Positions 30,623-40,366 of a stretch of 50,902 nucleotides of DNA are shown here, piece by piece. Position numbers and translations under genes: made by a program. The notes under the pieces are model-generated. The model was not told the DNA's origin. It made no database searches and saw only the letters and a program-made list of their open reading frames with translations. Origin of the DNA: a virus; IMG/VR virus record IMGVR_UViG_3300032087_005175, positions 1 through 50,902 of that record. One strand, written 5' to 3'. Numbering within the stretch: the stretch's first letter is position 1; the number at the start of each line of letters is the position of its first letter.

Positions 30623-33600
30623 ATGGCTAAACCCTTCAATTTGACAGTCGCATTAAATCTGCAAGGCCCCAATAATGTTAAGAAGGTTGTTGCAGATATT
30701 CGTAGGCAGTTAACTGGTATCAAGGCTGACGTTGACTTAAATATCAAAGCTGACTCTGCTAAAAACATAGCCGGTATTAATAAACAGATATCTTCGCTAT
30801 CTTCTGCTGCCAAAATAGCTAGCGCTAATGTTACAACATTAAATAATGCTATTAAAACACTAGGTGCTAGCTTTCAACAAACCAACAGCCTGGCGAATAA
30901 TTTTAACAAAGCCGCCAAACAAACATCTGGCAACCTAAAGAAAAGCGCAAAAGATGTCAAAGTAGCAGCAACAGCAGTTGAAGAATTTGGTAAACAGTCG
31001 GCGTTAGCAGTAAAAAGATTTGCAGCATTTAGTATTGTTACGTCTATCATTAATAGATTTAGTAATGCTGTTAGTGATGGCTTTAAAGCATTCGTGGATT
31101 TTGATCGTCAGTTGGTCAGAATTAGCCAGGTTACTAAAGGTAGCGCTTCTGATATTCGTAATCTCTCTAAAGAGATAGGTAGCTTAGCTCAAAACTTCGG
31201 TGTCGCATCAGAAGATTTAGCCGAAGTATCACTTACTCTTGCTCAGGCCGGTTTGTCTGCTAATCAAGCTAGAGCAGCATTAGAGGCACTTGCTAAAACA
31301 TCATTAGCTGCTACGTTCGATAATATTAATAATACTACTGAGGGTAGTATTGCTCTTATGAGACAGTTTAAGATTAGCGTTAATGATCTTGAAAGTGCAT
31401 TAGGTAGTATTAATGCTGTGGCTGGATCGTTTGCTGTTGAAGCTAGTGATATTATTACCGCTATCTCTCGTGCTGGTGGTGTGTTTGCTGCTGCTAGTCG
31501 TGGTGTTAGCGAAGGCAAAGATGCTCTAAATGAATTTATTGCAGTCTTTACTAGTGTTCGTGCAACTACTCGTGAAAGTGCTGAAACTATTGCTACTGGT
31601 TTAAGAACAGTATTTACTCGTATTCAGCGTGGCAGCACAATTAAATTCTTAAGAGAGTTTGGCGTTGAACTACAAGACGCTGAAGGTAAATTTGTTGGTG
31701 CATATGAAGCTACTAGAAGATTAAGTGAGGGTCTTGCTAGTCTTGATCCTAGAGATGTACGTTTTACCAGAATTGTAGAAGAACTTGGTGGATTCCGTCA
31801 GATCGGCAAAGTGATTCCGCTTATTCAACAGTTCGCAACCGCACAAGAAGCATTAGGTGTAGCACAAAGAGGCGCTGGGTCTTTATCTAGTGATGCCGCT
31901 AAAGCACAGGCTGCCCTTGCTGTTCAGTTCCAAAAAACTAGAGAAGAATTTTCGGCACTTATCAGAGAGATTGGACAAAGTGCTACTTTCCAAACTATTA
32001 CTAAAATCGTATTAGGATTAGCTAGTGCGTTTATTAAAGTTGCCGGTGCTCTTAAGCCTATACTGCCTCTGTTAACAGCACTTACTGCTGTTAAGGGATT
32101 CAAGTTTATTACCGAATTTGTTAGTGGTTTTAAGGGTGGTCTTGGTGGTGCTGGAGCCGGAGGTATTGGTGCTACTATAGGCGGCGCACTTGGCGGTGGT
32201 GGCGGTGATAGTGATAAGGGTGGTAAAAAACAAGCCACCGAAAATAATACAACAGCTTTAACTGCTAATACTACAGCATTAACTACAGTAACATCGGCTG
32301 TTCAACAATTAACTACTGCTATTAATGCATTAGCTAATAAGTCTGGTGGAGAATATCCTTCTGGTTTAACATTTGCTAGTGGTGGTAGTGTGCCTGGTAC
32401 TGGTAATCGTGATACTGTAAAGGCTATGCTTACTCCTGGTGAATTTGTTATCAGAAAGAAAGCTGTAGAAGCTATTGGTGCCGATAATTTAAGTAGGATA
32501 AATAAGTACTCTTATGGTGGCAAAGTTAATAATGCAGATGAATTTGAAAACTATAATATCACAACGGTAGATCTCAAAGACAAAAGAAAAGGTTTAACCA
32601 AAGCACTAGGAGCAACTGCTAGAGGATCTTTATTAGGTAATATGTTCGAAGGTTTTCTATACAATAAGTTTAAAGTCAGATCTCAGGATCAAAAATTTCC
32701 AGATGTACCTAATGTGCGAAATAATCCTCAAGCCATGAAAGCTGTTGGAGACAAACTTACAGATGAAATAGAACATGTAGAATTTAAGTATAAAAAAGAA
32801 CTCGAAAATAATGCTAAATATGACGCTAAATATACTAAAGACAATACTGCTGTTTTTTCAGCATTCAATAAAGGAGGATCAGCACAAGACACTGTTCCTG
32901 CACTTCTAACTCCTGGTGAATTTGTTCTTAACAAAAAGGCTGCACAGAAACTAGGTGGCGTTACACTCAATAAACTCAACAATGCTGATAAAATACAAGG
33001 ATTTAATAAGGGTGGTGTTGTTCAAAGATTTGTGGGAGGTGGTGGAGTTCAACCTCCTATCGGCGGAGGGGTGGTAGATCCATCTGTTAAGGCCACTATT
33101 GATAAGCTTGATAAAAATCTTAGGGGTGTTGGGGCTTTCTTAGAAGATATGTTTGTAACTGCTGGGGCAACAGCTGAGGAACAACAAAACGCAGTACAAG
33201 CTTTGCAAGATTTAGTTAATGACGTTAACAAAGCTCGTGCGAGTGGTGATAAAGATAAAATTGCTGAGGCAGAGAAGGCTCTTAGAGATGACCTTAAAGG
33301 CGCAATGGAAATGTTTGAGGACTTTAAGAAAGCTGAGGGCCTTGATAAGCCCGAGAAACCTAGAGCCTCTAAAGCTCCTGGCGGACTTGGATATCCAGGT
33401 TCAATGGTTACTCAGCCTGGGGGATTTAATGCAACAGTACTTCCAGAGGCAGCTAAAACCAAAAGTGCTTTTCAAAAACTTACAGCAGCAATAGAAAAAC
33501 TTAATGATAAAACGGGTAGTGCAGTTGGTACATTAGGAGTTGGTCTAAGTGCAGCTTTACCACAAATAGATAAGCTTGTAGAAACTTTTGATAGACTAAA

Positions 33601-36600
33601 TAATTCTGCAGTAGCTGCTAGTGAAGAATTCCAAACTTTCCGAGGCGCTTTGGAACAAGGTGCTAGTCAGGGTCTTAGTGCTTCGGTTGCAGCGCAACAA
33701 GCTGGTTTTGGCAGAAGAGGAGCTGCTGCTATAGGCGGTTTAGGATTTTTAGGAGGTGCAATTTCTGGCGGCATTGCTGGTGGCGTAGAGGCTAGGGCGG
33801 CACAATTTCAACAAGAAGCTGCCGCCGCAAACGTATCTCGTGAGCGAGCCCAAGAAGACTACTCAACTGCCGAAACTCAACAACAAAGAAGGGCTGCACT
33901 AAAAGAATTAACCTTAGCAAATGCACAAGCTGCTGATGCTACAGCTAAAGCTAATGCTGAATTTAACTCAGAATTAGCACAAGCTGGTCGTAGTGCTGGT
34001 ATATTTAGTAATGCTTTGATACAAGGTATCAGTGCTTTGGCTTTACTTCGTCAATTTCGTGGTGGAGGACGCAGAAGAGGATTCTCCAAAGGTGGTGTTG
34101 TTTATGCTAACGATGGCATGTTGGTAGACTATCAACCTAAAGGCACAGACACTATTCCTGCAATGCTTACAAGGGGAGAATACGTAGTTAATGCAGATGC
34201 TACAGCAAAAAATCTTGGCGTATTAGAGGCTATCAATAAAAGTAAAGGCGGCTATATTGGTGGTGGCGTTCAATATTTACAAGGTGGCGGTCTTGCTGGT
34301 GCTACTGGTGGTAACCTTGTTAGGGCGGCAGATAGAGTTGCTGATTCATTAAATAAAACATCAGACAGTCTAGATAAAACCGGTAAAGATGTTGAAAAAT
34401 CTGGTGAAAGATGGGGCGGTGCTATTGGTGATGCCTTAACAATGACCAGCGATAGTACGGCGGTTAATGTAGCAAGCTTTGCTGCGCAATCTACTGCAGC
34501 TGGTTTGGTTCCTTTTGCTGGAGCAGGAATAGACTACGCTTCTGCGTATACCAATCTCCAACGTGGTGACGTAACTTCTGCTGGCATAGATGCTTTATTT
34601 GGTACTGTTGATTTAATTACAGATACCGTGCAAGGTCTTACATACCTTACTGGTGTTGGTGCGCCTGTTGCTGCTGGTGGAGGAGTAGCCGCACAGGTAG
34701 GTACCGATGCAACACAAGCGGGCCTCAAGAAAGCTATAAAAGAATTTGGTCCAGCTATTGCTAAACGAGCAAAAGGCGCTTTTGAGGCTGTTGCGGATTA
34801 TGGTAAAAAAGCATGGACCAACACGACGGGTTTTGCAAAAAATGCCTGGGACAAAGCAGCAAAAACAGGTTCTAGTATTTGGAGCACAATTAGCGACAAC
34901 GCTAGTTCAGCTTTAGCAGCTGGTGGCACCTTGCTTGCTGGTGGATTAGCTTTTGGAAGAAGAGGTGCGAAACCAGGAGCTAAATTTGCCAAAGGTCGCA
35001 GGGCTGTAGAAGCTGGTAGGTCTGGAAGAAGAACAAGTAGAGCAAGAGGGGGCGGTGGATTTCGTGGTAGATTAGGAACTTTGGCTAATATAGGAGCTTT
35101 CGCACTTCCTGCCGCATTTGCAGCATCTGAAGCTTTTTATGAAGATCCAGAAATAGCCGCAAGACAACAAGCTGCATCTCAAGAAAGATTCAGAAACACA
35201 GCAGACGCAGCAATTAAGAGAGGTCAATCAGCAAGATTACAAAGTCCTTTGGCTGGCAGAGAAGTTTCACAATTGAGAGATTTTAGAGCTGAAGGATTAT
35301 CACAATCTGAGATTAGAAGAAGAATGGGTAAGGGCGGTATAGCCGCATCTACTGAAGCCTCTGGTGGTTTCACTCAAGAACAAAGACGTCAAGAAACATT
35401 AGCTGCTAAAGGATTTGACATTAAAGCTGGACAAACTGTTGAGGAGTTCTTAGGTACGTTAAATGATACGGACAGGGCAGCCGCAGATGCAGCGGTAGCT
35501 CAGGCAGACTACTCATTAAAGCTAGATGCATTAATAGCTAATAGAAAAAAAGAAATTGACTTATTAGCAGAAGGTAGTACTGCTCGTGCAAATGCAGAAC
35601 AAACCCTACAAAATGACATAAGAGCTATAGAATCCGGAGAAAAGTCTATTGATGATTTTAGTGGAGAAATTGAAAAACAAATTGGTGCCACAGATATGGC
35701 AGCAGCTTCTGCGGCAGAACTTGCTAGAAATCTTCAACAATTCCAAAAAGCTACTGCGGCCATTACGGCGGTAATGACGCGAGCTAGCGGTGCTATGAAA
35801 CGCATTTCAGATAGTATTGATCTTATTGTGGCTCAATCTGATGACTTTGCCGCAGCAAGAAGTGGTAGTGCGACTGCAACCGGGGCTATTCAAGCTGCTA
35901 ATTTTGAAAGAGATGTTCAAGTACTTGGTAATATGCAGGCCTTTAGTCCAGAAGAAGTAAGTCGAACTCTTGCTCGTGTTACATCCACAATGGGCGATAG
36001 TGAAGCTGTTCAGCAGGCTGCCGATCTTGTTCAGGGACAACAAGTATTAGACAGACTCAAGCCCACTCTTGAAGCTGCGATGCAAGGTGAAGATGCTCCT
36101 AGCCAAGCTGATTTAGAAAAAATTATTGCTGAAGGTTTTGAGGGCGTCCCAATGGCGGACCCGAATTTTGCTGAAGATTTTGCAAGAGAAACTGCCAGAA
36201 GCATGGTTTCTACTGGCGGCGAAGGTAAACAAACATCTCAGGCTATGGAACAAAAAGCTAAACAGGCTCAAGAATTCTTACGTCAGCAGGCTATGCTTAC
36301 TGCTAAAGCACTCAAAGCTATTGCTCAACAGTCAGACAAATATACACAACAACTAATGAAGATTACGGATATGGAAATCCGTAGAGAGCAAATTGGTATT
36401 GAAACAGCTAATAATCTTAAGCAAGCACTAGGATTTAAGCTTACTCCTGGCGAAGCAACAGCAGCTAGTCAAGCTAGAGTTAAAGGTTTAACTGGAGGCA
36501 TTACTGATCCCAACGCTATCTTTAATAAGATGCAAGAAGATTTAGCTAAACGAGAGCAGATGATTCAAGATGCTGAAGCTCAGGGCCCAGAAGCGCTGAA

Positions 36601-37609
36601 GTTAGCAATGACATCTGGTGAGTTTGCAGAATTAAATAAGTCTATTAATCAATCTAGACAAGCATTAGAATTTTTGGCAAATGATACTACAGCAGCCGAT
36701 GCTGCCCTACAACGAATTGCAGACAGAGATAAACAACTTAAAGCACAGTCTGATACCGCTCTTGATCTTGTGAGTGACCCAACCAAGGCACTAGAGTTTA
36801 TTGGTCAAGCTCAGTCATTGAGTAGAGTATTAAGTGGGCGTGGTGGACAAATGGATATAGGGCAAGGTCGGGCCTTATTAGGTCAGCTAGAAGGCATGAT
36901 TCCTCAAGAACAGTTTGCCAAGCTTCAAGAAAAATTCTTTGGTGGTGCTGGAGCCTCTATGGGCCTAAGTGCAGAAATGAAACCGTTTGCTGCTGGAGTA
37001 GCTTCAGATGTAGCGGGCAAAAAACAAGATCCTATTATGGCGAAAGAAATTGCTGCCTATGAAAAGGCTGCAAAGATTCGTGAAGAAGCTATGACTAAAT
37101 TAATTGCTCTAGAAACAGAATCTGCAGAAAACATCAAAAATAGTATGGGTAAAATAGACACAGCTACTAGTGAGCTTGCTCCTACTATTGATGGTATTGT
37201 AAATGAGCTTACAAAACTGCAAGAAAAGCTACAACAAATAAATGCTGGTCAACAAATTCCTGCACCTGCTAATGGCGTAGTGGCTGTTCCTCCAGCACCA
37301 ACCGGTGCAGGTAGTGTTGCCGCCGCTATTCCAAGTGCTTTAGCATCGCCAACCCCAGCTCAGGCAGCCCCAACTGCTGCCGCCGCACCAGCAGCACCTG
37401 CCACGGCCGCAGCTGATCAAGGTGGCGCTAGACAGGTAGAACTAGCTCTTGCAGGCGCCACTACAGTAAATGTATCATTTAGTCCAGACGATATGAAAGC
37501 ACTAACAGGAATGGGAGAGGCTATGCAGCAAGAATTTGGTAGAAAGATAGCAGGTGCTATACAAACGGCTAGTAATGGTCAACTTGATATACTGAAATAC
37601 ATGAGTTAA
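30623..37609 (+). CDS. Tape measure protein, 2328 aa, with an embedded nuclease-like domain
   Basis: The very long Ala/Lys/Gln-rich helical protein has hydrophobic Gly/Ala stretches (for example ALLRQFRGGGRRRGFSKGG). It sets tail length and is ejected with DNA. Three copies of a (S/T)PGEFV-type motif occur near residues 602 (KAMLTPGEFVIRKKA), 762 (ALLTPGEFVLNKKAA) and 1182 (AMLTRGEYVVNADAT), each followed by a (L/N)-rich helix. Between the first two lies a globular insert (about 629-745) with GNMFEGFLYNKF, FPDV and HVEFKYKK, resembling PD-(D/E)XK nucleases. The C-terminus is a Pro/Ala linker (near 2215-2265) then a conserved helix. GGGAG precedes the start. Confidence 0.9.
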   Translation: MAKPFNLTVALNLQGPNNVKKVVADIRRQLTGIKADVDLNIKADSAKNIAGINKQISSLSSAAKIASANVTTLNNAIKTLGASFQQTNSLANNFNKAAKQTSGNLKKSAKDVKVAATAVEEFGKQSALAVKRFAAFSIVTSIINRFSNAVSDGFKAFVDFDRQLVRISQVTKGSASDIRNLSKEIGSLAQNFGVASEDLAEVSLTLAQAGLSANQARAALEALAKTSLAATFDNINNTTEGSIALMRQFKISVNDLESALGSINAVAGSFAVEASDIITAISRAGGVFAAASRGVSEGKDALNEFIAVFTSVRATTRESAETIATGLRTVFTRIQRGSTIKFLREFGVELQDAEGKFVGAYEATRRLSEGLASLDPRDVRFTRIVEELGGFRQIGKVIPLIQQFATAQEALGVAQRGAGSLSSDAAKAQAALAVQFQKTREEFSALIREIGQSATFQTITKIVLGLASAFIKVAGALKPILPLLTALTAVKGFKFITEFVSGFKGGLGGAGAGGIGATIGGALGGGGGDSDKGGKKQATENNTTALTANTTALTTVTSAVQQLTTAINALANKSGGEYPSGLTFASGGSVPGTGNRDTVKAMLTPGEFVIRKKAVEAIGADNLSRINKYSYGGKVNNADEFENYNITTVDLKDKRKGLTKALGATARGSLLGNMFEGFLYNKFKVRSQDQKFPDVPNVRNNPQAMKAVGDKLTDEIEHVEFKYKKELENNAKYDAKYTKDNTAVFSAFNKGGSAQDTVPALLTPGEFVLNKKAAQKLGGVTLNKLNNADKIQGFNKGGVVQRFVGGGGVQPPIGGGVVDPSVKATIDKLDKNLRGVGAFLEDMFVTAGATAEEQQNAVQALQDLVNDVNKARASGDKDKIAEAEKALRDDLKGAMEMFEDFKKAEGLDKPEKPRASKAPGGLGYPGSMVTQPGGFNATVLPEAAKTKSAFQKLTAAIEKLNDKTGSAVGTLGVGLSAALPQIDKLVETFDRLNNSAVAASEEFQTFRGALEQGASQGLSASVAAQQAGFGRRGAAAIGGLGFLGGAISGGIAGGVEARAAQFQQEAAAANVSRERAQEDYSTAETQQQRRAALKELTLANAQAADATAKANAEFNSELAQAGRSAGIFSNALIQGISALALLRQFRGGGRRRGFSKGGVVYANDGMLVDYQPKGTDTIPAMLTRGEYVVNADATAKNLGVLEAINKSKGGYIGGGVQYLQGGGLAGATGGNLVRAADRVADSLNKTSDSLDKTGKDVEKSGERWGGAIGDALTMTSDSTAVNVASFAAQSTAAGLVPFAGAGIDYASAYTNLQRGDVTSAGIDALFGTVDLITDTVQGLTYLTGVGAPVAAGGGVAAQVGTDATQAGLKKAIKEFGPAIAKRAKGAFEAVADYGKKAWTNTTGFAKNAWDKAAKTGSSIWSTISDNASSALAAGGTLLAGGLAFGRRGAKPGAKFAKGRRAVEAGRSGRRTSRARGGGGFRGRLGTLANIGAFALPAAFAASEAFYEDPEIAARQQAASQERFRNTADAAIKRGQSARLQSPLAGREVSQLRDFRAEGLSQSEIRRRMGKGGIAASTEASGGFTQEQRRQETLAAKGFDIKAGQTVEEFLGTLNDTDRAAADAAVAQADYSLKLDALIANRKKEIDLLAEGSTARANAEQTLQNDIRAIESGEKSIDDFSGEIEKQIGATDMAAASAAELARNLQQFQKATAAITAVMTRASGAMKRISDSIDLIVAQSDDFAAARSGSATATGAIQAANFERDVQVLGNMQAFSPEEVSRTLARVTSTMGDSEAVQQAADLVQGQQVLDRLKPTLEAAMQGEDAPSQADLEKIIAEGFEGVPMADPNFAEDFARETARSMVSTGGEGKQTSQAMEQKAKQAQEFLRQQAMLTAKALKAIAQQSDKYTQQLMKITDMEIRREQIGIETANNLKQALGFKLTPGEATAASQARVKGLTGGITDPNAIFNKMQEDLAKREQMIQDAEAQGPEALKLAMTSGEFAELNKSINQSRQALEFLANDTTAADAALQRIADRDKQLKAQSDTALDLVSDPTKALEFIGQAQSLSRVLSGRGGQMDIGQGRALLGQLEGMIPQEQFAKLQEKFFGGAGASMGLSAEMKPFAAGVASDVAGKKQDPIMAKEIAAYEKAAKIREEAMTKLIALETESAENIKNSMGKIDTATSELAPTIDGIVNELTKLQEKLQQINAGQQIPAPANGVVAVPPAPTGAGSVAAAIPSALASPTPAQAAPTAAAAPAAPATAAADQGGARQVELALAGATTVNVSFSPDDMKALTGMGEAMQQEFGRKIAGAIQTASNGQLDILKYMS

Positions 37610-37613
37610 AACT

Positions 37614-39461
37614 ATGCAACATCAAATATCTAACTTAAATGATAGCTCAATTGAATATACAATATTAACAGATCCACCAGGTAGTGGTACAGTTATATCT
37701 TTTGGTGGAATAACATTTAATCCGGTTCCAAAAGTTTCTATGAATATAGAAACATATAAAACTGGAGCTTTTGTTATTGGTGGCATTATGAATGTTACGC
37801 TAGAAGGTGTTTTTCATGGAGATAATTTTACAGCTACAGCAAATCAACTTACTGGAAAAATTAATGCCTTAGCATCCAACCACAAATGTATAGATGATAT
37901 TACTATTAAGTGTGGCGATACTGCTATTATTGATAGTGGTATAGGCTGGATTAAAAGCTATTCATTTCCACAGGGCGAACAAAGTAACTGGTACAACATT
38001 ATACCATATACCATAGAATTAGCTGTGGCACGAAACAGTGGTGCAGAATTGGTGGTTCCAGATCCAGAAATAGCGAGTAGATATGCTTTAGGTAATAATT
38101 ATTTGAGAAGTTTAAAGGAAGATGTTTCTATCTCCATAGATGAGACTGCTCTGCAAACATATTCTCCTTCTGGCACTTCTAGCATGGGTTCGAATCATAG
38201 ATACAGTAATGATCATATTATTGTTAAATATTCCATTGAGGCTCAGGGATTGGAAACTTGTAATGGTTGCGCCGCAGGTAGTGGGGTTGTTGGAGGCATA
38301 GAAGCTGCTAAGAACGTAATAGCTCATAGGCACTATAATTTACAAACTCTAAATGACAACCTTTTTGCTTGCGGTAGTGGTTTATTTCCATCGGGCAACT
38401 ATGATTTTACTAAAAGATATAATCATACCAGAGACGTTAGTTATTCTGAACTAGATGGTAGCATATCTGTAAATGGCACTTATATTGTACGCCCCACTGG
38501 CGTAGCACACAATATATTATTGACATTAGATTCTAATGCAGATTCTAGTATAGAAACTGGGGAAAAAACCATTACTATCAACGGTAATATTCGTGGTTTG
38601 GTAGAAAACACTTTTAGTAGCGACTTATTTGCTCAAAGCAATGAAGATAAGATTAACAAACAAACTGCAGCCATGAATGCTGCTGAATCACATTTGTATC
38701 ACTTGGTTAATAGTGATGCTAGTGGTATTATGGATTATGTTAAAGGTAAAAATAATTTAATCACTTTCAATAATGCTGTAGGTGATAGCAAGAATAAACT
38801 AGGGTACGGTGATGATAATACTGGAGAAAATTGGGCTCAAGACACAAATTCTTGGACAGGACATGACACTAACGAATTTAGACTATTACAGAAAACCTTT
38901 AAAAGAAATCCTGTTACTAGCTCAATAGACTTTACATTAACATATTCAAATAAGAATAAACACAAAATACCATATGCTTTATGGGCAGATATTAATATAG
39001 AACACGAATTGCCTGCCAGAAGATTAGTTGAACATGTGGTACCAGGCAGAGGGTATCCTTTAATACAAGATATTATGTGCGATACCTTAGATAGTTATAC
39101 TATTACTGTAAATGCTCAATTTGAGCCTACAAGAAATATACATAAGGTTATAGGCGCAGCTGCTGAAACGATATTACTATTGATTAATGAAACCGCTAAT
39201 GACTTAAATGCGTCTAGTTGGATTAGAACTCAAGACAGTGAAAGTATAGGTAACAACGGGTCATACAGGAGAACAATCAAATTGACTAGACACAGTTGCT
39301 TTGACGGGGCTACTTCGTCTAGTGCATTGGATTATGTAAGGATGCAACCGCCCAATTTTAGTAATGAGGCAGAGACCGAGGCTTCAGAACCTAGCCAAGC
39401 ACCTACTATCAACATAGCAGATACCTTAAACAACGAACCAACATTACCAGTATCAGAATAG
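37614..39461 (+). CDS. Distal tail / baseplate protein, 615 aa
   Basis: Beta-rich from the start (SSIEYTILTDPPGSGTVISF, GGITFNPVPKVSMNIETYKT), with repeats of a beta sandwich and a region DDNTGENWAQDTNSWTGHDT. Immediately downstream of the tape measure in other phages come distal tail (Dit) and hub proteins. This is the size and position for one. Its C-terminus is Ser/Pro/Glu-rich (PPNFSNEAETEASEPSQAPT). The following gene begins 7 nt later. The specific role is inferred from order. Confidence 0.6.
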   Translation: MQHQISNLNDSSIEYTILTDPPGSGTVISFGGITFNPVPKVSMNIETYKTGAFVIGGIMNVTLEGVFHGDNFTATANQLTGKINALASNHKCIDDITIKCGDTAIIDSGIGWIKSYSFPQGEQSNWYNIIPYTIELAVARNSGAELVVPDPEIASRYALGNNYLRSLKEDVSISIDETALQTYSPSGTSSMGSNHRYSNDHIIVKYSIEAQGLETCNGCAAGSGVVGGIEAAKNVIAHRHYNLQTLNDNLFACGSGLFPSGNYDFTKRYNHTRDVSYSELDGSISVNGTYIVRPTGVAHNILLTLDSNADSSIETGEKTITINGNIRGLVENTFSSDLFAQSNEDKINKQTAAMNAAESHLYHLVNSDASGIMDYVKGKNNLITFNNAVGDSKNKLGYGDDNTGENWAQDTNSWTGHDTNEFRLLQKTFKRNPVTSSIDFTLTYSNKNKHKIPYALWADINIEHELPARRLVEHVVPGRGYPLIQDIMCDTLDSYTITVNAQFEPTRNIHKVIGAAAETILLLINETANDLNASSWIRTQDSESIGNNGSYRRTIKLTRHSCFDGATSSSALDYVRMQPPNFSNEAETEASEPSQAPTINIADTLNNEPTLPVSE

Positions 39462-39468
39462 GATAGGC

Positions 39469-40362
39469 ATGTTTAGGATTTATTATGATATTAATGTAAG
39501 AAGCTCTAGGAAAGAACTTTACTTCCCACAAAGCATAAATAAAGTCTACAACTATATTAAGTGCAATAATATTGACATTAATAATGTAGGGCTTAATAAA
39601 ATCTATTCGGTAAATGGAGTAGACCAAATAGTTCACAAAATAGATGACACAGGATTCTTTATTGCACCAGGTATTTTTATCGCTAATCCTTTAGAGAAAG
39701 ACAACTATAGCATAGTTATTAATGACACCACCTACTCATTATCTTTCAATCCTTATGACGATATTGATCAAATATTGGTAGGTTCGGTGGTTTTTGCAGA
39801 CAGAGTGGGAAGTTGTAGGGCTGGCGATACTTTAAGACTTATTGAGGATGCTGACACATTAGCACTATTAAACTATGTAACAATTACTGATGTAGAAAAT
39901 TTGTTTGGAATATACTTACATGAAGCTCCTACTACTGTAGCTTATTTTGATCATTCCTTACCTGTTTTAGATTGGTTAAACAAATGCAATAATCTCTATG
40001 GTCAATCTTTGAGCACGCCCAAAAAAGATGTCAACATATTTTTATACTACCGAATATATGGTGGTATTCCACATATGAAAAGATCGGCAGATAATACATA
40101 CGATTTTATCTTACAAAATTTAACCACCAACGAAGAAATATCTTTAAAAGCTAAGCAGTTTGGTTATCAACAAATTAATCTAAAACATAGATATAGACTC
40201 AAAATCACAGATGCTATGGGTGATATTCCACTAATGATTAATGATACCGCAAATTCTGCTGAATATATTGAGTTAGACTTAACAAATCCCTCTATGTATA
40301 TACCAATAGAAACATTATCAGAGGGTAATACAAAATTAAGACCTTTATCGGAGATATGGTGA
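39469..40362 (+). CDS. Tail / baseplate structural protein, 297 aa
   Basis: The protein begins MFRIYYDINVRSSRKELYFP. It has an ordered alternation of beta strands and short helices (NIDINNVGLNKIYSVNGVDQ, PGIFIANPLEKDNYSIVIND), with ATTVAYFDHSLPVLDWLNKC in the middle. GGATAGG precedes the ATG. It sits between two large tail proteins and is probably a baseplate wedge or hub component. No family is recognised. Confidence 0.55.
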   Translation: MFRIYYDINVRSSRKELYFPQSINKVYNYIKCNNIDINNVGLNKIYSVNGVDQIVHKIDDTGFFIAPGIFIANPLEKDNYSIVINDTTYSLSFNPYDDIDQILVGSVVFADRVGSCRAGDTLRLIEDADTLALLNYVTITDVENLFGIYLHEAPTTVAYFDHSLPVLDWLNKCNNLYGQSLSTPKKDVNIFLYYRIYGGIPHMKRSADNTYDFILQNLTTNEEISLKAKQFGYQQINLKHRYRLKITDAMGDIPLMINDTANSAEYIELDLTNPSMYIPIETLSEGNTKLRPLSEIW

Positions 40363-40366
40363 TAAT

